Positions 8,503 to 17,385 of a stretch of 64,000 nucleotides of DNA are shown piece after piece (within the stretch, counting starts at the first letter, position 1; each line of letters begins with the position of its first letter). The DNA is from Amycolatopsis sp. NBC_01480. GTDB lineage: Bacteria; Actinomycetota; Actinomycetes; Mycobacteriales; Pseudonocardiaceae. Location: assembly GCF_036227205.1 (NCBI RefSeq), contig NZ_CP109442.1:7130001-7194000 (forward strand). Reading direction: 5' to 3'. The notes beneath the pieces were generated by a model. That model was not told where the DNA came from. It was given only the letters and a program-made list of their open reading frames with translations, and searched no databases. A program made the translations under genes and the position numbers.

Positions 8503-9426
8503 ATGATGGTTCCCGGCCAAGTGGGCGCCGAAGCCCGCCTCGCGCCGACCGGTCTGCGCGGCCTCATCGGCCGGCGCCGGCTGACGAGTTTCTTCGTGCT
8601 GGCGTTCGGGTTGAGCTGGCTCGCCTGGACCCCGTACGTGCTGTCCGGCAACGGGCTGGGCGTGCTGCCGTTCCGGTTCCCGGTCGTGCTCGGCACGACG
8701 CAGGTCTTCGGCGTGCTGCCCGGCGCCTACCTCGGCCCGATCCTGGCGGCGTTCATCGTCACCCGGGTCGCCGAGGGCCCGGCCGGGATCCGGCGGTGGG
8801 CCGGCCGGCTGCTGAAGTGGCGGGTGAACTGGCGCTGGTACGTGGGGGTCCTGCTCGGCGTGCCGCTTTCGCTGACCGTGGTGAGCATTCCGTTCGCGGG
8901 CGGCCTGGCGAACGTCCACCTGCCGGCGGCGGCGGTGCTGATCGCCTACGTGCCCGCACTGGTCTTCCAGATGATCACGACGGGCCTCGCCGAAGAGCCG
9001 GGCTGGCGCGATTTCGCGCTGCCCCACCTGCAGCCGCGGTTCGGCGCGCTGCGCGGCACCCTGATCCTCGGCCCGCTGTGGGGCGCCTGGCACCTGCCGC
9101 TGTTCCTGAGCGAATGGGGCGGCTGGCCGCACGTCGACTGGGTGCAGCCGGTCGAGTTCATCGCCACCGCCATGGTGTTCAGCCTGGTCATGACCTGGGT
9201 GTTCAACCGCACCGGGGAGAGCCTGCCGCTGGCCATGCTGCTGCACACCAGCGTCAACAACTTCTTCTCGGTCGCCTGGGCGGAGATCTTCCCGACGGTC
9301 GACGCGCGCGGCGCGGCCCACATCCAGCTGATCACCGCCAGTGTGGTCGCCGCCGTGCTGCTGATCTCGACCAAGGGACGGCTCGGGTACCGGGGGCAGC
9401 CAACTGCTGTCCACAGTGGACTGTAG
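8503..9426 (+). CDS. CPBP-family intramembrane glutamic protease
   Basis: 307 residues with about seven or eight membrane helices. It has the family's conserved EExxxR-type motif (LAEEPGWRDFALP), the later HLPLF motif and HTSVNNF, which form the intramembrane active site of CAAX-protease/bacteriocin-processing (CPBP/Abi) enzymes. Start ATG with GGAAAGGA upstream; a GTG at 8500 is possible. It lies 43 bp after the permease, suggesting it belongs to the same operon. CPBP proteins near such exporters often act in bacteriocin self-immunity or peptide processing, which is inference here. Confidence 0.85.
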   Translation: MMVPGQVGAEARLAPTGLRGLIGRRRLTSFFVLAFGLSWLAWTPYVLSGNGLGVLPFRFPVVLGTTQVFGVLPGAYLGPILAAFIVTRVAEGPAGIRRWAGRLLKWRVNWRWYVGVLLGVPLSLTVVSIPFAGGLANVHLPAAAVLIAYVPALVFQMITTGLAEEPGWRDFALPHLQPRFGALRGTLILGPLWGAWHLPLFLSEWGGWPHVDWVQPVEFIATAMVFSLVMTWVFNRTGESLPLAMLLHTSVNNFFSVAWAEIFPTVDARGAAHIQLITASVVAAVLLISTKGRLGYRGQPTAVHSGL

Positions 9427-9432
9427 GCCGGG

Positions 9433-9861
9433 CTACTCCTCCGGGACGTCGACCGGGGCCCACAGGCTGGGCAGGTTCACCACCACGCCCTCCTGGCTGC
9501 TGCGGGCGATGACCACCACAGCGGGCTCGCCGGTCGGGTTCTCCTCGCGGTGCGGGACGTACGGCGGCACGAACACGTAGTCGCCGGGCCCGGTCTCCAG
9601 CCGGATCTCCTCGTCGCCGTCGGCGAAGACGAAGACCGGGTGGCCGGACTTGACGTAGATCGCGGTCTCGGCCTCGCCGTGGTGGTGGTCGCCGGAGTTG
9701 GTGCCGGGCGCGACGTGGGTCTCTCCCATCCACACCTTCCGAGAGCCGACGGACTTGCCCGAGATCGCCTCGAGCCGGCGCATCCCGCTGGTCTGGGTGG
9801 TGTCGCCGGTCAGGTCGGCGCCGCGGATGTGCCGCAGCGGCTGGTGCCAGTGGTCGGTCAT
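9433..9861 (-). CDS. Small cupin-domain protein
   Basis: 142 residues, start ATG at 9859-9861 behind GAGGAAGG. A single double-stranded beta-helix: motif 1 carries the metal-ligand pattern HHHGEAETAIYVKSG and motif 2 has PGDYVFVPPYVPHREEN. The His residues fit a divalent metal site. Such mononuclear cupins include isomerases, dioxygenases and sugar-binding proteins, and the substrate cannot be told. It converges on the protease gene with a gap of 6 bp. Confidence 0.85.
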   Translation of the reverse strand: MTDHWHQPLRHIRGADLTGDTTQTSGMRRLEAISGKSVGSRKVWMGETHVAPGTNSGDHHHGEAETAIYVKSGHPVFVFADGDEEIRLETGPGDYVFVPPYVPHREENPTGEPAVVVIARSSQEGVVVNLPSLWAPVDVPEE

Positions 9862-10054
9862 GGGCCTTCCTCGTCTGCTCGATGCGGGTGGGCGCCCGCC
9901 ATCATCCCCGGATCGGCGGGCGGGCGCCCGGGCGAGCGCGACCGGGAAGCGGGGACGGGCCTTTCGGACATGAAACGGCGCGGCGCTCCCCAACCGTGTC
10001 CGGCGATGGCATGTTGGTGCTGGGGATCCGGCTCGGGAAGGGTGCTAGGCGGAC

Positions 10055-10897
10055 ATGGCGGACAGGTTCGAGTTCACGCTCGACGTGGTCGAGGCGCTGG
10101 TGGTCGGCCAGGCGACCGGCGGCGACATCCGGCAGTTCCCGTTGCGGATCGGCACGGTGCCCGCGGACCCGGTGCGGTTCGTGCGCGTCGCGACGCAGGT
10201 CTACCGGAGCATGGAGGAGCGGCGGCTGTCCGTGCAGGGCGAGCTGCACCCGGCCGTGCGCACCGCGTTCGGGCTGCTCGCCGAATCGCGCGTGGCGGTG
10301 GCGGTGACCGGGGTCGACGGCCTCGGCTCCGACCTGTCGGTGCTCGCGCTGACCGACGGGCGCCAGGCACTCGGCATCACGCAGGACCCGCGTTCGGACG
10401 AGCTGACCTTCTCGCTGTTCCCGGACGAGGACCTGGTGGAGGTCATCACCGGCGTGCTGCCCGCGGCCCGCGCGGCGACCACCCCCGCGCAGACGGTGCA
10501 CCGGGAGGCCCCGCAGGAGGTGTCGGCGATGACGGCGCGGCGCCGCGCCGAGGCCGCCGAGGACAAGGACGAGACCGACGCGTTCGGCAGCCTCCGCATC
10601 GTCAAGACCCGCTCCGGCCGGGCCCGGGCCCGACAGGGCGAGCAACCCGGCGGCGACGTGCTGCAGCAGGTGCTGGCCGCCCCCCGCCTGGGCGGCGGCC
10701 ACATCCTGACCACCGGCCGAGGCCGTTTCGGCGAGCTTCGCACCGGCGACCCGATGAGCTGGCTGGACACCGAGGACGGCCGCTACCTCGTCCACACCAC
10801 CACCGGCCACTCCGGCGAACTGAGCGCGAACTACGTACCGGCCGGCCGCGCGGGCGTGGCCCGTGCGGTGCAGCAGGCGATTTCCGCGGTCTACTGA
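10055..10897 (+). CDS. EspG-family ESX secretion-associated protein
   Basis: 280 residues. The N-terminus (FTLDVVEALVVGQA), the central GLGSDLSVLALTDGRQALGITQ region and the C-terminal RAGVARAVQQAIS match the EspG/ESX-associated family of mycobacteria and Pseudonocardiaceae, where EspG acts as a cytosolic chaperone for PE/PPE-type substrates of type VII secretion. No PE/PPE, WXG100 or Ecc gene lies nearby, so this is an orphan copy. A charged, low-complexity loop (about 150-200) separates the two halves. The ribosome site before the ATG is weak. Confidence 0.8.
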   Translation: MADRFEFTLDVVEALVVGQATGGDIRQFPLRIGTVPADPVRFVRVATQVYRSMEERRLSVQGELHPAVRTAFGLLAESRVAVAVTGVDGLGSDLSVLALTDGRQALGITQDPRSDELTFSLFPDEDLVEVITGVLPAARAATTPAQTVHREAPQEVSAMTARRRAEAAEDKDETDAFGSLRIVKTRSGRARARQGEQPGGDVLQQVLAAPRLGGGHILTTGRGRFGELRTGDPMSWLDTEDGRYLVHTTTGHSGELSANYVPAGRAGVARAVQQAISAVY

Positions 10898-10964
10898 CGC
10901 TCTACTGTGGACTGATCGCGGCCGGCACCGGACGAACCGCGCCGGCGCGGCTAGGCTGGAGGCT

Positions 10965-12080
10965 ATGAAGGGGCTGCTCCTGCGACTGTCCGCCGTCGAT
11001 GCCGATGCGGAGGCCGCAGTGCGGGTGATCGCGTACTTCGACGAGCTGGTCGCGCACCGGGCGAGCCTGCCGGACCTGGTGCGTTCGGCGGCGGCGCTGG
11101 CGGAGTGCCCGGCCGGGCTGCGTCACGAAAACGGGTCCGACCTGCGCTTCGGCCCGGACGGCACGGTCCCGGCCGAACCGGAGCCGCCGACCGCGGTGTC
11201 CTCGGCGGTGGAACCCGGCGGCCGCGTCTGGTTGGAGCGCCCGGCGCCCGGCCCCCTCGACGACCTCGTCCTGGAGCGGTTCGCGATCGCCGCGCGGCTG
11301 CTCGCCCGTCCCGGCCCCGCGGCGGCCGCGCCCCACCTGGCCGATCCCGCGCTGGTCGAGCTCGTGCTGGGCGAGCAGGCCGCAGACGAGGACCGCGCAC
11401 GGGCGCTGGTGCTGCTCGGCCTGGCCGCGGGCAAAGCGCTGCGCGTAGTCGCCGTCGGCACCGAAGACGGCGGCGACCCAGGCGCGGCGGCCGTCGCGCT
11501 GATGGCCCGCGGCGGAGCCCTCCCGACAGCTCGGGTGGCGGTGGTCGGCGACGTCGCGGCCGTCCTGCTCCAACCGCGTGAAGGCGCGGGCGCCGTCGTC
11601 ACGTCACTGCGAGCCGCGCTGGCCGAACGAGCGCGCGAACGCAGCGCGACGGGCTCGGTCCGCGTCGGCGTCGGCGACCCCGTCGACGGCCTCGAAGCCC
11701 GCCGCTCCTGGCTGCAAGCACGACTGGCCGAGCGCTTCGCCGTCCCCGGCGCGGAACCGGTGATCGTCCACGACGAACTCGGCTCCCTGACCCTGCTGGC
11801 CGAACTCCCGCCGGAGCGCCTGCGCGCCCAATCCGACGTCCGCGCCCTCGACGACCTGGCCGCCACCCCGGCCGGCGCCGCCGACGTCGCCACGCTGGAA
11901 GCCTTCTGCCGCACGGGATCCCTGCGCCAAGCGGCCCTCGCGCTGCACCGCCACCACAGCTCGGTCGCCGGCCGGCTCGCCCACGTGGAGGACGCCCTGG
12001 GGTTGCGCCTCGATGACCCCGGCGACCGCTTCCGCGCCCGGCTGGCCTTGCTCGCCCGCCGTCTGGCCGCCCGCGGCTGA
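10965..12080 (+). CDS. PucR-like transcriptional regulator with C-terminal HTH
   Basis: 371 residues, start ATG with GGAGG five bases upstream. The N-terminal part is Ala/Leu rich and resembles a degenerate GAF-like sensor. The C-terminal 60 residues (TLEAFCRTGSLRQAALALHRHHSSVAGRLA) form the PucR-type helix-turn-helix usually found after a long effector domain. Its ligand is unknown. It starts 67 bp after EspG on the same strand but with its own strong ribosome site. The C-terminal HTH motif is clear while the sensor assignment is weak. Confidence 0.75.
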   Translation: MKGLLLRLSAVDADAEAAVRVIAYFDELVAHRASLPDLVRSAAALAECPAGLRHENGSDLRFGPDGTVPAEPEPPTAVSSAVEPGGRVWLERPAPGPLDDLVLERFAIAARLLARPGPAAAAPHLADPALVELVLGEQAADEDRARALVLLGLAAGKALRVVAVGTEDGGDPGAAAVALMARGGALPTARVAVVGDVAAVLLQPREGAGAVVTSLRAALAERARERSATGSVRVGVGDPVDGLEARRSWLQARLAERFAVPGAEPVIVHDELGSLTLLAELPPERLRAQSDVRALDDLAATPAGAADVATLEAFCRTGSLRQAALALHRHHSSVAGRLAHVEDALGLRLDDPGDRFRARLALLARRLAARG

Positions 12081-12091
12081 CCCGCCGAAAA

Positions 12092-12139
12092 GCCGTTGAG
12101 GACTCCTCCCCTCAAGGCAGGCAAGGAGTCCTTAACGGC
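12092..12139. terminator. Bidirectional hairpin terminator between converging genes
   Basis: A 16-bp stem with one G-U pair: GCCGTTGAGGACTCCT (12092-12107) against AGGAGTCCTTAACGGC (12124-12139), 16-nt loop. It lies between the converging PucR-like and esterase genes. Its arms resemble those of the terminator at 57251-57303. Confidence 0.75.
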
Positions 12140-12141
12140 CG

Positions 12142-13092
12142 CTAGACCAGCTCGGCGCCCAAAGCCCGGGCCAGCACGGCCTTCGCTTCGGCGGCTTCAC
12201 GACGCGAGATCGTCGCGTGTTTCATCAGGCCCGAGCCGTGGAAGGTGCCCGGGAACAGGTGCAGCTCAGTGGTGACCCCGGCGGCCAGCAGACCCTGCGC
12301 GTACGCGATGCCCTCATCCCGCAGCGGGTCGAATTCCATCACCGAAATGTAGGCCGGCGGCAGCCCGGTCAGGTCCGTCGCGCGGCCCGGCGCAGCGTGC
12401 ACCGGGACGCCTTCGGTGCCGCGGACGCCCGGGCCGAGGTAGGAGTCCCAGCTGAATTCCGCGCGCGGCCGGTTCCACAGCGGGGTGTCGACGAACTTGC
12501 GCATGCTCGGCGTCTCCAGCCGGTCGTCGATCTCCGGCACACCCAGGAACTGGAACGCGATCGCCGGGCCGCCGCGGTCGCGCGCCAGCAGGGCCAGCGC
12601 GGCACACAGCCCACCACCGGCGCTGACGCCGTGGATGACGATGCGCTCCGGGTCGATCCCCAGGTCACCGGCGTTCTTGGCGGCCCACACCAGCGCCGCG
12701 TAACAGTCTTCGAGCCCGGACGGGTAAGGCGCTTCGGGCGCGAGGCGGTAGTCCACCGAAACCACGACGACACCGAGGTCGCGCGCCAGCCCGATGTTGC
12801 CCTCATTGCCCATTTCCGCGTCGCCGACGATGAAGCCGCCGCCGTGCACGTCGAAGAGCAGGGACGGGGTCGTGATCCGGTCCGGGGTGTAGACGAGCAC
12901 GCGCACGTCCGGCGCGCCGTCCGGTCCGGGTACCTGCTCCTCGCGCACGGTGACGCCGGTGGCGTCGATCTCGCCGCCCATCGACGCGAGCAGCTCCTTC
13001 ATGCGCAGGCGGGCCGCGGGCAGGTCGGAGAAGTCCTGCTCGGGGATCATCGGAATCGCCGCGGCGAGCTCCGGGTCGAGTGCGTAGGCCAT
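12142..13092 (-). CDS. Alpha/beta-hydrolase esterase, hormone-sensitive-lipase family
   Basis: 316 residues, start ATG at 13090-13092 behind GGAGGAAG. It has the oxyanion-hole motif HGGG (83-86), the nucleophile Ser157 in GVSAGGG, the acid in EFDPLRDEG and the catalytic His in FPGTFHGS. This set defines bacterial family IV (GDXG) esterases, which act on short-chain carboxylic esters in the cytoplasm. No signal peptide is seen. The gene is divergent from the S9 peptidase gene with a 129-bp shared promoter region. Confidence 0.92.
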   Translation of the reverse strand: MAYALDPELAAAIPMIPEQDFSDLPAARLRMKELLASMGGEIDATGVTVREEQVPGPDGAPDVRVLVYTPDRITTPSLLFDVHGGGFIVGDAEMGNEGNIGLARDLGVVVVSVDYRLAPEAPYPSGLEDCYAALVWAAKNAGDLGIDPERIVIHGVSAGGGLCAALALLARDRGGPAIAFQFLGVPEIDDRLETPSMRKFVDTPLWNRPRAEFSWDSYLGPGVRGTEGVPVHAAPGRATDLTGLPPAYISVMEFDPLRDEGIAYAQGLLAAGVTTELHLFPGTFHGSGLMKHATISRREAAEAKAVLARALGAELV

Positions 13093-13221
13093 CGGGCTTC
13101 CTCCTTGAAGTCGTCCTGCCGTCCATTCTGGCCGTACGGGCGGCCGGGCGTACCCGACGAGCGTCGCCGGGCCGGGCCCCCGCGGCCGACATCCGCGCGT
13201 CCGGCCCGATAGCGTGGGGCG

Positions 13222-15153
13222 GTGGAGATCTCTGAGTTCGGTTCCTGGGCCACGCCGATCACGGCGGAGCTGATCACCCGGTCGGCGGCGCGCGTGACGG
13301 ATGTGCGGGCCGACGGCGACGCGGTCGTCTGGTCGGAGGCGCGTCCCGAAGAGGGCGGCCGGGTCCAGCTGGTCCGCCGCGCCGCCGACGGGACCCTCAC
13401 CGAGCTGCTGCCCGAGGGCTTCGACGCGCGCACGTCCGTGCACGAGTACGGCGGCGGCGACTGGTGGGTCCGCGACGGCGTCGTCTGGTTCGCGAACTGG
13501 CGCGACCAGCGCCTGTACCGCCTCGACGGCGGCGAGCCCGAAGCGCTGACCCCCGAGCCCCAGGTGCCGCGCGGCGACCGGTACGCCGACGGCGGCTTCA
13601 GCCCGGACGGCACCCGCCTGGTCGTGGTCCGCGAACGGCATCCGGCCGGCGGCGGGGGAGCCGCCGACGTCCGCAACGAACTGGTCGAACTTCACCCGGA
13701 CGGGTCGTCGGGCGTCCTGGTGAGCGGCCCCGATTTCGTTGCCGCGCCGCGGTTTTCCCCGGACGGGCGCCGGCTCGCCTGGATTTCGTGGGATCACCCG
13801 GCCATGCCGTGGGACGACACCGTGCTGACCGTGCGGGACCTCGGCACCGGCGAGGACACGGTGGTCGCGGGCGGCCCCGGCGAGTCCGTCACGGAGCCCC
13901 GCTGGCTGCCTGACGGCACGCTGCAGTTCATCTCCGACCGCACCGGCTGGTGGAACCTGTACCGCTGGACGCCCGGCGGCGGGGTGGAGCCGGCCGTGGT
14001 GCTGGACGCCGAGATCGGCGTCGCGGGCTCGGCGCTGGGCCCGGCCCGGTACGCCACGCTGCCGGACGGCCGCACGGTTTTCGCCCGCTGGAGCGGCGGC
14101 CTGGACGGCCTCGCGGTCGCGGCCGCCGACGGCACCGTGACCGAGCTCGGCCTGCCGTTCACCGTGATCCGCGCGGTCCGGGCCACCGGGACCGGCGAGG
14201 TCGTGGTGCTCGCCGGCTCGCCGACCACGGAGCCGGGGGTCTACGCCGTCACGGCGGAGGGAGCGGTCCGGACCCTGCGCGAACCCCGTGACACGGGCAT
14301 CGACCCGGGCTACCTGTCCGTGCCCGAGGCGATCGATTTCCCTTCCGGCGAAAGGGTTTCGCACGCGCTGTTCTACCCGCCGGCGAACCCGGCCCACGCC
14401 GGGCCCGAGGGCAGCCGGCCGCCGCTGATCGTGATCGTCCACGGTGGACCGACGGCGAGCGCGGCCCCCGTGCTGTCGCTCGGCGTGCAGTACTGGACCA
14501 GCCGCGGGTTCGCCGTGGTGGACGTCAACTACGCGGGCTCGACCGGGTTCGGCCGCGCGTACCGCGACGAGCTGCGCGGCACCTGGGGCGTGCTCGACGT
14601 GGCCGACTGCCTGGCGGCCGCCCGCTGGCTCGCGGCCGAGGGGCGCGTCGACGGGGAGAAGCTGCTGATCCGCGGCGGCTCCGCGGGCGGGTACACCGTG
14701 CTGGCCGCGCTGGTGCGCGAGGACACGCCGTTCGCCGCCGGCACCGACATGTTCGGCATCGCCGACCTCGAGGCGCTGGCCGCCGACACGCACAAGTTCG
14801 AAAGCCGCTACCTGGACCGGCTGATCGGCCCGTACCCCGAGGCCCGCGAGGTGTACGTGGACCGCTCGCCGATCCACCGGGTCGACGCGTTCGCCCGGCC
14901 GCTGCTGGTGCTGCAGGGCGCCGACGACCCGGTGGTGCCGCCGAACCAGTCCGAGCTGATCGTCGACGCCCTGCGCGCGCGGAAGGTCCCGGTCGCGTAC
15001 CTGCTGTTCGAAGGCGAGCAGCACGGCTTCCGCCGGGCGGAGACCCTGCACCGCTCGCTCGACGCGGAACTCAGCTTCTACAGCCAGATCTTCGGTTTCC
15101 CGCTGCCCGCGGGAGAGGTCATCGAGCCGGTCGAGGTGGAGAACCTGCCCTGA
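13222..15153 (+). CDS. S9-family (prolyl oligopeptidase-type) peptidase
   Basis: 643 residues. The N-terminal two thirds form a seven-bladed propeller (repeats such as FSPDGTRL, FSPDGRRLAWISWD). The C-terminal alpha/beta-hydrolase domain (from about 375) carries Ser487 in GGSAGG, Asp569 in GADDPVV and His601 in GEQHGF. This layout is that of dipeptidyl- or acylaminoacyl-peptidases that cleave short peptides in the cytoplasm; no signal peptide is present. The GTG start has only a weak GGGGCGG ribosome site. It ends 4 bp from the converging desaturase gene. Confidence 0.92.
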   Translation: MEISEFGSWATPITAELITRSAARVTDVRADGDAVVWSEARPEEGGRVQLVRRAADGTLTELLPEGFDARTSVHEYGGGDWWVRDGVVWFANWRDQRLYRLDGGEPEALTPEPQVPRGDRYADGGFSPDGTRLVVVRERHPAGGGGAADVRNELVELHPDGSSGVLVSGPDFVAAPRFSPDGRRLAWISWDHPAMPWDDTVLTVRDLGTGEDTVVAGGPGESVTEPRWLPDGTLQFISDRTGWWNLYRWTPGGGVEPAVVLDAEIGVAGSALGPARYATLPDGRTVFARWSGGLDGLAVAAADGTVTELGLPFTVIRAVRATGTGEVVVLAGSPTTEPGVYAVTAEGAVRTLREPRDTGIDPGYLSVPEAIDFPSGERVSHALFYPPANPAHAGPEGSRPPLIVIVHGGPTASAAPVLSLGVQYWTSRGFAVVDVNYAGSTGFGRAYRDELRGTWGVLDVADCLAAARWLAAEGRVDGEKLLIRGGSAGGYTVLAALVREDTPFAAGTDMFGIADLEALAADTHKFESRYLDRLIGPYPEAREVYVDRSPIHRVDAFARPLLVLQGADDPVVPPNQSELIVDALRARKVPVAYLLFEGEQHGFRRAETLHRSLDAELSFYSQIFGFPLPAGEVIEPVEVENLP

Positions 15154-15157
15154 GGGC

Positions 15158-16225
15158 TCAGGAGTTCTTGCCCGGCAGCGCGAGCCGGAAGATCTTGCGC
15201 ACCACCGAACCGAGCTGCTTCGACAGCGAGCCGGTGTTGTACGGCAGCCCGTACTTCTCGCAGATCGCGCGGACCTCGCCGGCGATCTGCGGGTAGCGCC
15301 GCGACGGGATGTCCGGGAACAGGTGGTGCTCGATCTGGTGGCTGAGATTTCCCGACAGCAGGTGGAAAAGCGGGCTGCCGCTGATGTTGGCCGAGCCGAC
15401 CATCTGGCGCAGGTACCAGCCGCCGCGGCTCTCGTCCTCGGCCTGCTCCTCGGTGAACACCTCGGCGCCGTCGGGGAAGTGGCCGCAGAAGATGATCGAG
15501 AACGCCCACAGGTTGCGCACCAGGTTCGCGCTGACGTTCGCCGCCAGCGTGAGCGGCGCCAGCGGCCCGGTCAGGGCCGGGTAGAGCAGGTAGTCCTTGC
15601 CCGCCTGGCCGGCCACCTTGCGCAGCATCGGCCCGAGCAGCGGCCGGACGTCGGACCAGCCCCGCTCGCCTTGCACGATCCGGTCGGCTTCCAGGTCGTG
15701 CAGCATGATGCCGTACTCGAAGAACAGCGCCTGCGCCGCGGCGTAGACCGGGTTGCCGAGGTAGTACGGGTGCCACGGCTGGTCCTCGGTGATGCGGAGG
15801 ATGCCGTAGCCGACGTCGCGGTCCTTGTCGAGGATGTTGGTGTACGTGTGGTGCATGAAGTTGTGCGAGCGGCGCCACTGGCCGCTCGGGCAGACCATGT
15901 CCCATTCGAAGGTCTGCGAGTTGAGCGCGGGGTCCTTCATCCAGTCGTACTGGCCGTGCAGGACGTTGTGGCCGATCTCCATGTTGTCGAGGATCTTCGA
16001 CACCGACAGGGCGGCGACCCCGCCGAGCCACGCGGGCGGGAACCAGCCGGCGAACAGCAGGACGCGGCCGGACACCTCGCACAGCCGCTGCACCGCGATC
16101 ACCTTGCGGATGTAGTCGGCGTCGACGGCGCCGAGGTCGTCGACGACCCGCTGGCGCAGCGCGTCGAGTTCCTCGCCCATCTCGTCGATGAGCGAGGGGC
16201 CGAGCTGGGCGGTGGTCATCGTCAT
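15158..16225 (-). CDS. Membrane fatty-acid (acyl) desaturase
   Basis: 355 residues, start ATG at 16223-16225 behind GAGGAG. It contains the three His boxes of front-end and DesA3-like acyl-lipid/acyl-CoA desaturases: HNVLHGQYDW, HNFMHHTYTN and HQIEHHLFPDIPSRRY. These bind the di-iron centre, and hydrophobic segments lie between the first two boxes and before the third. It inserts a double bond into membrane fatty acids using electrons from a ferredoxin or oxidoreductase partner that is not encoded nearby. The Gln in the third box is typical of delta-6-like members, but regiochemistry cannot be inferred. Confidence 0.92.
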   Translation of the reverse strand: MTMTTAQLGPSLIDEMGEELDALRQRVVDDLGAVDADYIRKVIAVQRLCEVSGRVLLFAGWFPPAWLGGVAALSVSKILDNMEIGHNVLHGQYDWMKDPALNSQTFEWDMVCPSGQWRRSHNFMHHTYTNILDKDRDVGYGILRITEDQPWHPYYLGNPVYAAAQALFFEYGIMLHDLEADRIVQGERGWSDVRPLLGPMLRKVAGQAGKDYLLYPALTGPLAPLTLAANVSANLVRNLWAFSIIFCGHFPDGAEVFTEEQAEDESRGGWYLRQMVGSANISGSPLFHLLSGNLSHQIEHHLFPDIPSRRYPQIAGEVRAICEKYGLPYNTGSLSKQLGSVVRKIFRLALPGKNS

Positions 16226-16368
16226 AAGCGTCTCCTCGGGTGGAGCGAGGTGGGCACGCCGTGGCAGCACGGCGGAAGGGAAAGGGCGGATCCCCGGGCG
16301 GCGTTGCCGGAAAAAGGGGCTTCAATGTCGCGCGCGGCGCGGGACGTCGTCGGCGGGTCCGCGGACGC

Positions 16369-16902
16369 TCAGACCGCCGAGGGTAGCCGCTGCCCCGGCC
16401 GGCCGGGCTCGGCAAACGGGTAACTGTGCCTCGGGTGGGCAGGGTCACCACGGCTTTCGTGCTCCCGGCTGACGGAGACGTGGACGGCCACCCCGGGCGT
16501 TCCAGCCGGTTTGTCCCGGAGGGGCAACGCGCCGAGCGCCGCGCGGATCCCGGGTTCGACCGCCGCGACGGACAACCGGAAACCCTCGGCCGCGGCGTTT
16601 TCCCCGGCCTCACGCAGCGCGGCCAGCGACGCCTCGCCGAGGCCTTCGCAGGCGGTCAGGTCGACCACTAGCAGGCTCCAGCAGAGTTTTCGCGCTTCGG
16701 CGAGTTGTTCGGCCACAGCGGCGTCACCGGCCTCGTCGAGCCGGCCCGCCACCGTGACGGTCACCGTCCCCGGGCTGATCCTGGTGGCCACGGTCGCGAC
16801 CCGCTCGGCGTGCCCGGGCTCGGGCGGCGGGGCGACCTTCGAGGGCACTGTTTCGTGGGTTGACGATCTGCGATTCACCGGTCTGTGGTGCACGACGGTC
16901 AT
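16369..16902 (-). CDS. STAS-domain protein with Glu in place of the phospho-Ser
   Basis: 177 residues, start at 16900-16902 behind AGGAGG. The centre (about 35-130) is a STAS fold (TVTVTVAGRLDEAG, LLVVDLTACEGL, ALREAGENAAAEGFRLSVAAV) as in anti-sigma factor antagonists. Where canonical antagonists have DSSG with a phosphorylatable Ser, this protein has GEAS, which puts Glu90 at the Ser position and would mimic permanent phosphorylation. The last 40 residues are charged and His/Pro rich. No partner anti-sigma factor is adjacent. It is divergent from the OB-fold/flotillin genes. Confidence 0.75.
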   Translation of the reverse strand: MTVVHHRPVNRRSSTHETVPSKVAPPPEPGHAERVATVATRISPGTVTVTVAGRLDEAGDAAVAEQLAEARKLCWSLLVVDLTACEGLGEASLAALREAGENAAAEGFRLSVAAVEPGIRAALGALPLRDKPAGTPGVAVHVSVSREHESRGDPAHPRHSYPFAEPGRPGQRLPSAV

Positions 16903-17129
16903 CGGGACCTCCTGGCTGGAGCGGTCACGGCCAGGGACTGGGGTCATGGTGACGGAAATCAAGTGTAAGCCGTCCGCGCCGGGCCGGTTTCGTGACTTGC
17001 CCCGGCGGGGCACCAGGACGATGCTGAACGGGGTAGTCGCCGTCGGCGACCATGCCGAGGGGTGGTCATGAGGGACACGTCGGCCGGACGGGCCGATCTG
17101 GGTGGGTTTGCCGGAATCCGGGGGCGTCG

Positions 17130-17369
17130 GTGAGCTGGCCGGACACCCCGGAGGGGGCGTCGCCGGAGGGGCGGACCGGCGTCCTGCTCGTGGGTACCCG
17201 CGGCGGAGACGGTCCCGGTGAAGTGCTGCTCAAGATCCGCGGCGGCACCGAAACCTACCGGGCCTACTCCGAAGTACCACTCCCGAAGGGGACGACCGTG
17301 CTGGTCGTCGAGCAGCGCCCGCACCGCGCCGTCGACGTCGTGGCTTGGACGGAACCCTTCACCCCGTAG
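17130..17369 (+). CDS. Short OB-fold (NfeD-like) protein preceding flotillin
   Basis: About 79 residues from a GTG at 17130 (GGGGGCG upstream; an ATG at 17052 is possible). The core GEVLLKIRGGTETYRAYSE, then PLPKGTTVLVVEQ and AVDVVAW, has the length and pattern of the C-terminal OB fold of NfeD proteins but lacks their membrane region. It ends 16 bp before the flotillin gene. NfeD and flotillin genes are commonly paired in bacteria, which supports the assignment. Function by family knowledge: modulates the flotillin assembly. The assignment rests on context and a short match. Confidence 0.55.
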   Translation: MSWPDTPEGASPEGRTGVLLVGTRGGDGPGEVLLKIRGGTETYRAYSEVPLPKGTTVLVVEQRPHRAVDVVAWTEPFTP

Positions 17370-17385
17370 CTAGGAGAGAACGAAG

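Noticed and set aside
5499-8696. A 1065-codon open frame on the minus strand across the ABC transporter genes
   Set aside because: It is antisense to clear coding sequence, its product is Arg/Gly/His/Asp/Gln-rich low-complexity, and it has no domain. It is a GC-rich shadow frame.
10055-12080. A type VII secretion locus
   Set aside because: Only an EspG-like gene is present; no EccC-type ATPase, WXG100 or PE/PPE gene is in the window.
12142-15051. Extending the esterase gene upstream to a 969-residue protein
   Set aside because: The extra part is the antisense of the S9 peptidase gene. The start at 13092 has a strong ribosome site and begins the normal esterase fold.
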